Positions 12,484 to 23,200 of a DNA stretch of 64,000 nt are shown here, in pieces. Location: positions 9,766,001-9,830,000 of the forward strand of contig CM053154.1 in the NCBI GenBank assembly GCA_028571685.1. The letters are read 5' to 3'. Below the pieces are notes generated by a model. The model searched no databases, was not told the origin of the DNA, and saw only the letters and a list, made by a program, of their open reading frames with translations. The stretch comes from Heterohyrax brucei (Eukaryota; Chordata; Mammalia; Hyracoidea; Procaviidae). Position 1 is the stretch's first letter. Each line of letters opens with the position of its first letter. A program made the position numbers and the translations under genes.

Positions 12484-12565
12484 ATGTCCTCTTGCCAACA
12501 TTTTGTTTTCATTGTGATTTTTTTGTACTGTTGGTCTTCATCCAATGCTGAAGTGTCAACCTGTG
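12484..12565 (+). CDS. FAM24-like exon 1 (signal-peptide-like)
   Basis: ATG at 12484, 27 codons plus one base, donor GTAAGT at 12566 (phase 1). The hydrophobic core is residues 7-17. Joining to the exon at 13215 keeps the frame of the recognised FAM24 body. Confidence 0.65.
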
Positions 12566-14736
12566 GTAAGTGTGCCTGACAGACTGTTCTTCTCTCCTGA
12601 TTCCACTTCCCCCAGTCTCAGAGTGTTAGGTTAAACAAACTGCTTATTTCAAACAAACTGAATATCCAGGAAGGACTAGGGTATAAGAGGGAACATGGCA
12701 GAGGAAGGCCTGTGGTCTTCCACGACGACGGAATGAGGGACAAGGAGCTTCTGGAAATCAGGACCGTGCCAGTTACTCCTCATGGCTAAGCCTGAGGGAA
12801 GAATTTGGCTGGAAGCTTTCAAGAACCCCCTTAGACTCTGAGGGGATATGACACAGTTATTAGTGAGAAGACTGAAAACCTTGGGACCCCTCGCTCAGCC
12901 ACTACTAGCAGGCCTGTTTTTGCCCTTGCAGCTGCACACGACTGTATGTGACAGAGATGAAGTGTCTTCCTACTTCCTCTCCTACAATTTTCCTTCTCCC
13001 TGGGTTTTGTATTTCGGTCATTCTCACCCACAGACAAACCCTTTGGGCCAGGTCAGACCTCACTTTGGAAACTTCGATCTTGTTACACAGTCAGGGATTG
13101 CAGTCGGGGGGAGGACTTCATTCTTCCTCCTCTGGCAGATGGATAGTGAGGTTGCTAAGTGGGTATGTGGGAAGGACAATTTCATTCACTGCTCACCTGC
13201 ACTTGTCTGCCTAGCACACTGTCAGGCGTTTGACCTCAAGACAGTCATTATGCTCAGCATTGGGGGCTGTATCCTGTTGGCTGTACTGGTGCTGATCGCT
13301 CTTACCATCTGTGTTTTCACCAAACTGGCCAAGTCGACCAAGTCAGTCCCGTGAGTAACAGCGAATCATGACCCTCAGATGGGGCACTTGGGTGCTAGCT
13401 GCTTGAGCAGGCCGTGCCTTGCCCTGTGACCACACTCTGGGAAAGTCAGGAATGGCAGGCAGGGCAGGTCAGTTAGAATCTTGGCTTTTGTCTGTTCTAG
13501 CTGGAGACTGTGAGCTCACAAAGAGTATGCTCTCAGCCTGGGGCTCTGGGAGTTAGCGCTACTTTGCTTACTTAAATGACTTAATGTACATTAAGTTTCC
13601 CATGAAGGGTCTGGACATCTGGATGGTGCACCCAGTGAAGTGTTCAATGGCTAGTCAGAAGGTTGGTAGGTCAAACTTACTCACCTGGAAGAGCCTCAAA
13701 AGACAGCCCTGGTGATCTGCTTCTGAAAGCTCATAGCATCAAAAACCTATAGAGTAGTTCTACTCTATACACACGGGTCACCTTGAGTCAGAATAGACTC
13801 AGAGTCAACTAGCAATATCAAGCATTTGATGTAGCACATGCGCTGAGCCCTCCTGTCCTGGGCACTGCAGATGAGGAGTCTGGGGAGATGGACAAAAGAG
13901 CCTCATACTCCCTCAGATGATGGCGGAGCCAGGGAGCTTTTGGGTTCTCTCTCATTCATTGCTGGTTGCGGTGGAGACAGTGATGTGAGTCTGTAGGCCT
14001 ATGGGAAACATTTGACAAGGTGTGTAGGTCAGACCAGAGATAACCCAGGTTTGGAGAGAGGAACCTTCAGACACAGGAGAATGGTAGACTCAGGCCCTGG
14101 AGTTCAGACCACAGCAGATCTTCCCTGGATGCACTGGCATCTCACAGCCCTGGCTTGCAACTCGCTGCAGCTTAGTTGCTGGCACCTGGTTTTGCATTTG
14201 TAACAATGTTAGGAGACAAAGGGATTTGACAGGAAGTTGGGATGGGGCAGAAATCCCAGTAATATAGGGGTTACATCTACTAATTGAGAGGCTGGCAGTT
14301 CAAATCCTCCAGGCACTCTTTGGAAAGTTCTACACTAACCTACAGGGTTGCTATCAGTCAGAATTGACAGCAGTGGGTTGGGTTGGGTTTGGTTTGGTGG
14401 GATAGGGCCTGGGAGCTTCAATCCAGGACTAGTGTCATGTGTGCGATTGATTTCAGCCCTAACCTGTCCTGGATACGCCTGAAAATTGTAACAGATTTAG
14501 GGGAAAAAAGGAAAAAAAATTCTAATCTGGTGCTCTGTGTATGTCTTGTTTTAAGAGCTGCAAAGAACTGTGCTTCTGGACCCTTGAAGAAAAAGACTTC
14601 AGCCACGAACACTCAGGTGGCCAAGTCTGTCACCCCGGTGTCTTCTACCACCGTTCAGCTGTGTGAGGAGTGCAGCATGTGTGCAACGTATGAACCCCTC
14701 CCACCTTGCTTCTGTGACGCAAACGAGGGACTCTGA
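12484..14736 (+). CDS. FAM24A/B-like: FAM24-family small membrane/secreted protein, three coding exons
   Basis: Coding exons 12484-12565, 13215-13350 and 14556-14736 join in frame (82+136+181 nt) to give 132 residues. Exon 1 reads like a signal peptide (MSSCQHFVFIVIFLYCW). Exon 2 carries FDLKTVIML followed by a hydrophobic segment at about residues 39-62 and a basic stop-transfer (KLAKSTK). Exon 3 ends with the cysteine-rich FAM24 signature, CEECSMCATYEPLPPC then FCDANEGL. FAM24 proteins have no established biochemical role; human FAM24A and FAM24B are about 95-105 aa and sit beside CUZD1, as here. Where the human protein is remembered to start (MFDL) this copy has AFDL, so translation must start upstream at 12484 or internally at Met40. 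Human FAM24B-CUZD1 read-through transcripts are known; the same order and strand occur here. I cannot tell FAM24A from FAM24B. Confidence 0.85.
13215..13350 (+). CDS. FAM24-like exon 2 (transmembrane segment)
   Basis: Acceptor TGCCTAG before 13215, donor GTGAGT at 13351. Encodes the FDLKT motif and a 22-24 residue hydrophobic helix. Leaves phase 2. Confidence 0.85.
13607..13825 (+). mobile_element. AfroSINE (diverged, long variant) in FAM24 intron 2
   Basis: Forward copy, GGGTCTGGACATCTGGATGG to GAGTCAGAATAGACTCAGAG. Confidence 0.65.
14262..14398 (+). mobile_element. AfroSINE in FAM24 intron 2
   Basis: Forward, 5'-shortened copy ending GTCAGAATTGACAGCAGTGG, just before exon 3. Confidence 0.7.
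14556..14736 (+). CDS. FAM24-like exon 3 (Cys-rich tail and stop)
   Basis: Acceptor GTTTTAAG before 14556. Encodes a Ser/Thr-rich stretch and the terminal PPCFCDANEGL motif, stop TGA at 14734-14736. Confidence 0.9.
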
Positions 14737-14868
14737 CTTGGGCACGGTCGGCATGCAAAGCCTCGTGAGCACTGTGTCTTTCTTAGTAGAATGTTTCACT
14801 GTTCAAGTTGAATTCTATAGAATTTACCTTACGTTATGTACTTTATAACATTATTTTGTGTGCTTTTG

Positions 14869-14874
14869 AATAAA
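14869..14874 (+). terminator. AATAAA poly(A) signal of FAM24-like gene
   Basis: AATAAA 133 nt after the stop codon, followed within 20 nt by an A-rich then T/G-rich stretch. Confidence 0.75.
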
Positions 14875-15164
14875 TATGAAACAATGAAAATTATCCTTTT
14901 TGCTTCGAGTGTTTTTGTTGTTGTTCTTAATTATAAATTTCCTTTATTTCAATTTATGTTTTCTCCTCTTTTGGATTGATTTACCACCTAGCTTCAATTA
15001 CAAAAGAGTAAAGAAACTGGAGAAAAGCATTTGCTTGGAAAACTGTGGTTTGGGTCTTGCTGGTAAGCACTGTAGGGGTTCCAGGCTTCCCACTGTCCTT
15101 TTAGAAGCAACTCTTACTTTTACCTAATTTGTCTCTGAGCTGAGAAGAAACTGGATGAGAGTAA

Positions 15165-15395
15165 AGCGGCACTCCAACCCAGGGGAAAGGACTGGAAGGG
15201 AGGAGGGGATAGGAAAGCTGGTAATAGGGAACTTGAAGTTGAGAAGGGAGAGTTGTTGACATATTGTGGAGTTCTTAACCAGCGTCATAAAATAATAGAT
15301 GTACTAACTGTTTTAATGAGACACTGGTTTGTTCTGTATGTAAACTTTCATATTTTCGTCTAAAATACAATAAAATTCTTAAAAAGAGGAAGGAG
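15165..15395 (+). mobile_element. L1-type LINE 3' end
   Basis: Shares the tail TTGTTGACATATTGTGGAGT ... ACAATAAAATTC with copies at 940-1070 and 61080. Confidence 0.6.
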
Positions 15396-15404
15396 GACTT
15401 GCTT

Positions 15405-15545
15405 TTTTCTTTGCAGTACCTCACTGAAACCTCAGAGCTATCCAACTGGGTAAGAACTATTCTCAGATCAGAGATGAGGAACGTGAGATTTGAAGAAATG
15501 CAGTTCCTTGGTGGGATGAAGCCAGAGCATCTTCTCAGATGTTCA
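15405..15545 (+). repeat. MIR-like SINE fragment
   Basis: MIR core-like text (AGAGATGAGGAACGTGAGAT). The following 15546-16110 shows nothing I recognise. Confidence 0.4.
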
Positions 15546-16111
15546 TAGACACTTCAATTTTCTCTTGTCCTGATGAGTTCTTGAGTAGATAAACCAGGCC
15601 CGAGTCTCCTCTGCCCCCACCCCCCAGTAAAGGGCAGACACAGCTCACTGTCACACAGCATGCCTAGTCCCTGCAAGCCCCAGAAGTCCCCATGCTGGTG
15701 GGAACCTGGTGAAGCGGTGCCAGCTCCTTAGGGAGTTTCTAGGTTCCTTGTGAACACAACTTCTCAGTGTCACCACTGATATCCTTGCTGCTCCAGACAG
15801 GGCGTGGAGCCAAACCGCTAACCCAGGGGCCCACTAAGAATGGATCCCCTGAGCTGCAGTCTAGAATGTGCCCTCCCTCATGAACCCCAAGTTCTGGAGC
15901 CCAGTGAGAGGTCTCAGGCTACAGGAATGTTGGAACAATAAAGAAGCACTGAGGGCTACCAAGAAGTGCTTCTACCCAGAAGACCTCCTCTTCACCTAGT
16001 TCTAATCTCCCCAGAACAGTTGGGAGGATTTGTAAAAACGAGTCATGTCATTCACCTAGTTAACAAGTTCCCACTGATCATAAGAGTAAAATCCAACCCT
16101 TCATCTGGGCT

Positions 16112-16735
16112 AAGGAGCTGTGGTGGTGCAGTGGTTAAAGCATTAGGCTGCTAACCAAAAGACCAGTGGTTCAAATCCAGCAGCGGCCCCAGCAGAGAAA
16201 GACGTCGCAGTCTGCTTCCGTAAAGACTGTTGTTGTTGGGTGCCATCAGTCGGTTCTGACTCACAGCAACCCTACGTACAACAGAGTGAGACGCGTCCTG
16301 GTCCTGCGTCCCCCCTCGTGGTGGTTGTTATGCTTGAGCTCATTGTTGCAGGCACTGTGTTAATCCACCTCAGTGGGGGGGAGGGGGGTCCTTCCTTTTT
16401 TTCACTGACCCTCCGCCAAGCATGACATCTTTCTCCAGGTACTGGTCCCTCCTGATAACATATCCAAAGTATGTAAGCTGAAGTCTTGCTACTCTTGCTA
16501 TTTTTTTTTAATTTTTTTATTACGATTGAGTGAAAATGTACAATCCTGTATAAATTTGCATGCCTGCCTATGTGCAGCTGCTCTTGCTTCTAAGGACCAT
16601 TTTGGCTGTACTTTTCCCAAGACAAATTTGTTTGTTCTGTAAAGATTACACTCTTGGAAATCCCATGGGGCAGTCCTGTTCAGTCCTATAGGGTCCCTGT
16701 GAGTTGGAATCGATTTGACAACAGTGGATTTCATC
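16112..16735 (+). mobile_element. AfroSINE split by RTE insertion
   Basis: AfroSINE 5' half 16112-16228 and 3' half 16640-16735. The gap holds a reverse RTE 3' fragment flanked by TAAAGACT and TAAAGATT, a target-site duplication. Inside it, 16500-16590 is a third small poly(T)-headed insertion flanked by CTCTTGCT repeats. Confidence 0.75.
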
Positions 16736-17079
16736 TGAGCTGTGGCTTATAGGTGTCACTCCATCTACGTTGTGACTCAACTGGGGAGCAAAGGCCTATC
16801 TCTAAGTCAATCCCCCAGGTGAGTACTGTGCTCACTGTCCACCACATGTGGGTGCTGGGAATCCTCTGGTGAAGAGCTTCAGATATGGCACAGCCTGCGA
16901 ATCTTCTGGAATGGAGTGGGGAGCACACACACTGGCTCTTAGAGGATGACTGATGTCAGCCAGGCACACAGCTGCTGTCTTCTCACAGAAACCTGCCCCC
17001 TGAGTGACGGGAACTGACACGTTTCCCTAGAGGCTACCAGGAAGCTTATGAAACCAGATAATGAGGGAACACAGAGATG

Positions 17080-17086
17080 TATAAAA
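17080..17086 (+). promoter_or_regulatory. CUZD1: TATA box of CUZD1
   Basis: TATAAAA 39 nt before the CUZD1 start codon. With usual spacing the 5' leader would be only about 15-20 nt, short but workable. Confidence 0.65.
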
Positions 17087-17124
17087 GCCTGCTAACTCTC
17101 CAGGACCCTTCGTTGCTTACAAAG

Positions 17125-17206
17125 ATGGAGGTTATAAGAAGACTCATTCTTTTGGCCCTTTTAATTTTATCATGTTTGGCAGAGTCGCATTTGGCCGAGT
17201 CTGAAG
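17125..17206 (+). CDS. CUZD1: CUZD1 exon 1 (signal peptide)
   Basis: First ATG after the TATA box; 82 coding nt, phase 1, donor GTAAGA at 17207. It has the same coding length and phase as exon 1 of the FAM24-like gene. Confidence 0.95.
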
Positions 17207-20200
17207 GTAAGAAAATTAAATCAGATTTTTCAAGGAAAGTGGAATTACTTCCTTTCTAGAGACTCCTGATGGAAATGCAGAAGGGTTCACTATCCACTGG
17301 TGGCCCCAATGTGGAGTAAACAATTACTCTTCTATGATCCTAGAGGGAGATGGGATTAGCACTTATTTTATTCAGGTTACATGACAGTCAATGTTAAAAA
17401 TACAACAATCATGTAGAATGTTACCAAGTAATTTCACTTCTAAGAATTTATCTTCAGGAAATAACCATACAAGTGTACAAAGACATGTGTAAAACCATGT
17501 ACATTAACAGTTAATGTCATGTAAGTTATGGTAAATCCAAACAAAGTAATACTCTGACAATTTTTAAAAAATGATCTATAAGCAAGATGGACTGATCTAC
17601 GCTAAACCGAATGCAAGGTGTTGCTGTTGAATAAATTCTGACTCATAGTGACTCTACAGGACAGAGTAGAACTGCCCCACAGAGTTTCCAGGAAGTGGCT
17701 GGTGGATTCCAGCTGCTAACCCTTTGGCTAAGCTCTGAACCACTGCACCACCAGCACTCCAGATATACCCTGGGGGGGAAACTATCTAAAATGTGTACAG
17801 TGATTCTGTTTATGTTTAAAACACATGCATACTTGCATTAAAAAATATCCAGAAGCAAAAGCAAAACATTCTGAGGAAAAACAAGAAAGGAAAAAATTTG
17901 AAAATATTTACAGCAGATTGTGAACAGTGATTATTTCTGGGTGGATGGGATAATTGGATTTTAATTTTTTTCTTTGTTTTCTGACTTTTTAGTAGTAAAT
18001 ATATGAGTAGATGAAGTTGAGTAAAACTGTTGCTGTAAGGACATTATTCATCAACTTTAAATGAGAAAGAAAAATAAAAAAGCTTCATTCCATTGTAAGT
18101 GGAGCTATTAAGATTTAGAGAGATTCCATTTTGAAGTGTTGAAGTTTTTTTTATTTGGTTCACATTCAGTTGAAGCTTCTTTTTCCATTGCAATATATTT
18201 CACGTAGCATATAACTAGTCAGATCCGACTTGACGGCACTTGGCTTTTAGCATGTAATTCACCTATTTAAAGTATACAATTAAATGGCTTTTAGAATATT
18301 CACAGAGTTCTGCAACTATTATCCCCATCAGTTTGACTAGTTACCTCATTCCCCAAAGAAATCTCGTACCTGTTAATAGTCATTCTCTATTTCACCTAGT
18401 ACCCCAGTCTTAACCCGAAAAACCAAACCTGCTGCCACCGAGTCAATTCTGACTCACAGAAACCTTCTAGGACAAAGTAGAACTACCCCATAGAGTTTCC
18501 AAGGAGCACCTGATAAATTTGAACTGCCTCTTGATTAGCAACCATAGCACTTAACCAGTTAACACCACCACGGTCTTAGGCAACCAGTTGTCTCCTTTCT
18601 GTCTCTCTCAATTTGCCTGTTTGGAACATTTCCTATAAATGAAATCCTACAGTATGTGGTGTTTTGTGACTGTGTTCTTCTGGAAATCCTGGTGGTGTAG
18701 TGGTGAAGTGCTACAGCTGCTAACCAAAGGATTGGCAGTTCAAATCCACCAGGTGCTCCTCGGAAACTCTATGGGGCAGTTCTACTCTGTCCTAGAGGGT
18801 CACTGTGAGTTGGAATCAGCTTGATGAAAGTGAGTCTGTTTGTTTTGGTTTCTTCTACTTAGCATATTTTCAAGGTTCACCCATGTTGTAACAGGAATCA
18901 GTGCTTCGTTTCTTGTTATGGTATTTCTAGTTTGGGTATCCCACATTTTAAATTTATAGATTCTTCTGTTGATGGATGACTGGGTTGTTTCTACTCTTTG
19001 ACTATTATGAATGACACTGTTATACACATGCAGGTACAAATTTTTCTGTGAATGTATTTAGAATTTTTTTTTGATAGACATATATATATATATTTTTAAT
19101 TCAGTTGGGCAGATGGATGCCTAGGGGTAGATCTGCTGGGTCATACGGTCAGTCTGTGTATAATCTTTGGAGGAAGTGCCAAACTCTTTGTCCACTGTGG
19201 TCGTACCATTTTAGATTTCCACCAGCAATGGATGAGGGCTTCTGCTTCTATCTTATCCTCACCAACACCCGTTATTATCTATCCTTTTAAATCCAGCCAT
19301 CCTAGAGGATGCGAAGTGGTAATTTGTTGTGGTTTTCGTTGCATTTCCCTGCTGGGTAGGGATGGTGACCATCTCGTCATATGCTTGTTATTATCTCTGC
19401 TTTGGAGAAATGTTTATTCTGATCATTTGTGCATTTCATATTGGATTATATCTTTTTACTACCACACTGAAAGTTCTTTATATATTTTAGGTATGCAGCT
19501 TCTTTGTAAAACCATCTTTCTTGAGGCTTTAAAATATTCTTCATTCTTTTTTTGAACTGTATATGGAAAAATCATAAATACCTTCTCCCTGAGGACTCCA
19601 AGAAGAAGAACTCAATTGCTGATGACTTACATTGGGGCTCACTAGATACCAATCATGGTTACCATCCAATCTGCATCATTATCACACTTGGGAGCTAGAT
19701 GCCCAGTCCCTGGGAGTGGAAGGGCCCCTGCTTTCCTTGTGTGAATTGTGGTCTCTGCCAGGCAACTCCACGTGCACGGCCACCTTGGGAGGCTCCAGCA
19801 TGAGTGATGTCTACAAAGCCATGATCTTGCAGCTCAATCCTGATGAGAACTGTACTTGGACAGTTGAAAGACCAGAAAACCAAAGCATCCGCATCATCTT
19901 TTCCCACATCCAGTAAGTAGAAGCTCTGGGCTCCTAGTCGGGCCGAGTGAACTCACTGGCAGCATCAGGGTGTCTCTGTGGGAAGACTTAGGCTGCTTCT
20001 GTGGGTGGTAGCGACAACTTCAAAACCAGTGATGACAGTGGCTGACAACTATGTGCTGGGCATTGGTTATCAGAGGCTCTGCCAGGCTGATGCCAGGTTA
20101 CAGGCACAGGGAGGTTGAGAACTTGTCTTGGGCCATCAGCTAGTAAGTGAAATAGCCAGCACTGGTAGCTAGCTAGTCCAGCTCCTAATTTCAGACCTTA

Positions 20201-23200
20201 AACACTAACCAGCAGTTCCAAGTGTTGCCGTGCACTAGAACCAGCTGAGAGAGCTTTCCAAAACCTAGATTCCCAGACGACCCCTGTATAATCAGATAAT
20301 AGTCTTTGCGGTGGGAGCCAGGCATCATTTTTTTTTTCTAAATTTTAAAAGAATCACAGATTCATAAGTATTTGTTAATGTGCCCAGGGGACCCCAGTGT
20401 GAACTAAGTTTGAGAACAAGCACAAAACTCCAATAAACTCAGGGCTTTGCTGAACTCCCCCAGTGAACCCTCGCGACAGCTCTCTAGTGTAGACACAATC
20501 TAATCTCCCATCAATGGATCTGAAAGCCCAGAAAAGTCACTTCACAATTCATGTGCTCAAGGCCACATCCTAATAGGTGAGGGAGAAACACTGAGTCCAA
20601 GCAAGCTGGTCCCAGAGCCTATGCCTTCCTGGGTATCAGGGGCCTCTGGTGGGAGTCAGTGCTTAACACCTGGGGACCTTGGTAAATGCCAGCTGCTGGA
20701 CACGCCCCTAGAGCCCCTGGTTCCGCAGGTGTAGGCAGGGCCTGAATCTGCGCTAAGGCTCCCAGGTGATGCTGGTGGTCTGGGATCCACACTGGGAGAA
20801 CCACAGCCCTACAGCAGTGATGTTGATACTGGCCCTCGAGGAAACAGAGAAGGGGACTTGCCTAGAACATAAAGCTGCTAAAAAGATGTAGAGGCTCCTG
20901 GCTGTGTAAGAAGAGAGGCAAAGAGAACGAAAGCATGAGATGAGGGGGGGGAGTGGGATTGAACGGGTAACACTACCTGTGTGCCAGGTCTGCAGTGGGC
21001 GCTTCATGCTCTGAGTATCACAAACTTCAGACAAGAGTGTGAAGCAGGTCATGGTATTCCCATTTTACAGACCAGAAAACTGAGATCTGGAAAAGGGAAA
21101 CCATTTGTCCAAAGTTACACAGCAGGTGAGTGATGAGCGCAGAAAGTGAACTCAGACTTTATCCACTCTTGTTGGTCTTCCACTAAAACTTCCTTGAAGT
21201 ATGTCCTTAGAGGGCATTTGGAGAGACCCAGACAAAATGAGCAGAAAACTGTGCAATGCATGGTATGGGACCATCTTTAGAAGTGAGGAAGTGGGGATGT
21301 GAGAGAGGAAGGACCAACTGGAGGGAAGCCAGGTGTACTTACACTCAGAGAGGTGGTAAAGGAAGAAGAGATAATTCCACTTGCAGTAGCCTTCGATTTT
21401 TAAATGCCAAAGTGGATCAATTGTCAGCAACAAAGCTCTGCACCAAAGAGTCACACGAGCAAGGGAACAGGAGAGAGGAGAACAGGACAGAGGGAAAGAT
21501 GGAGAAAGAAAGCTATCCAGGATTCTAGCTCCTTCTCTGCCTTTGACTTGTTATAAGACACTGGCCAAACAGTTCACCTCCTTGAGACACGTGTCCATCA
21601 AAGGTGTGTGGTTTGACATTGTAGGTGATAGTGTGTCTGAGAGATTTAGACAAGATGGATGTGTCCCTACTTTGTAAATTGTAGTGCCATTATAAGCCAT
21701 TGATTTCATGCTGAGAAAGGCCTTCTAGCATCTCCAGCCCCTGGTATGCTGTTTCAGGCTAGATCCAGCCGGAAGTTGTGAAAATGAAAACATTCGAGTT
21801 TTTGATGGAGCCTCTACTGAAGGGCCTCTGCTGGGAGAAGTCTGCCCTGAGAATGACTACGTTCCCGTATTTGAGTCATCATCCAGTGCACTCCTGTTTC
21901 AAATAGTCACCGACTCTGCAGTCGTTCAAAGATCCGTCTTTGTCTTCTACTACTACTTCTCTCCTGAAACCTGTAAGTTCTCGATTTGGCACAAACCTTT
22001 GGAAGCATCTCCAGCTAGCATGCACATTGATGTGCTCATCAGCCTGGGCTGCTGAAACCTCGAGTATGAGACTGCCTTCAGAGGCATCTCTGCTTGTGAA
22101 GACAGTGGTTCTTTAACTTTAGTGAGTGTAAGAATCACCAGGAGCCTCCTTAAATCAGAAGCCTAGGTCCAGACTATAGAGATTCTGGTTCAGGTTTATA
22201 GGGGTGGAGCTATGAATTTGCATTTCTGATACTCTCCTAGTTGAGGCAGATGAAACTGACCAGAAAACCCCATGTGGAGGTGAACTGCATTAGAGCCCAA
22301 AGCAGTGACTCTCTGATTTCAGGCTGTTTCATAACAACCCTGAGAACTTTCAAAATGTTGATTCAGGGACCACTCCTCCTGGTCTGTCTCGCTAGGTTTG
22401 GAGTGGAGTTGTAGAACTTTCACATCTAATAAGCTCCCTGGGTGATTCTGACAAACCAAATTGTCTGGGGAGCTCCTGGTGAGAACTCTGGCTTCACATC
22501 TGAAATTGAAGATGATCAGACAGGCAGAGGCTACGGGGACTCCATTCTGTGTCCACAGCCCCTCAGTCCTGTTGACACCCAAATGCAGGAGGAGAGCACC
22601 ACTCCGGTTTGCTTTCCAAGTTACAGATCTCATCACGTCATTCTCCTGCTGAGAACTTGCAAATGACTCTCTACTAAGAGACCTTGGTGTTGACAAATGT
22701 CTGGAGTGAAGCTGTTAAGAGTTACCCAAGCCAGCTGCGGGCCACCTTTTCAAGCCACCTCTCTAGCCAATACCTGACCTCTGTCCTCTGCTTTAGCCAG
22801 TCTGAGCTGGCTTTCTTCCTAAAAAGAGCTTCAGTGTTGTTTCTCCTTGTTGGTTTTGTCAGAAGCTTCCTACTGCCAGTGGGGGAGGGGAGGGGCCCAA
22901 GGAGGACTTTTGGAAGGAGCATCCATCCAGGCTTGGAACAACAGGTGTGACTTGGGAAGGGAAAGATGAGAGTCAGCCAGGAGGAACGATTTCCCCTGGA
23001 GTCAGCGACCTGGGGAGACAGAGGGGTAGGAAAGGCCGGCCTAGAACAGTCGGTCGGGGCCTTGTGGTCGTGGCCAACGGGTCTGGGGTGGGTGGCTGGA
23101 GCTGAATGAGGACATTCCTGGAGTGGTGTTTCCACAGCTGGGGTCCAGCTCATCTGAGCTCCACCTTTTGGTGAGGCACCTGCCAGCTGCATGCAGACTT

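Larger units (their letters stand above)
18240..19520 (-). mobile_element. Ancient L1 3' end (L1M type) in CUZD1 intron 1
   Basis: Reverse L1M 3' sequence: GGGTCATACGGTCAGTCTG, GGAAGTGCCAAACTCTTTG, CCACCAGCAATGGATGAGGG, GTTCTTTATATATTTTAGG. Interrupted by AfroSINEs at 18417-18575 (-) and 18681-18845 (+). Confidence 0.8.
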
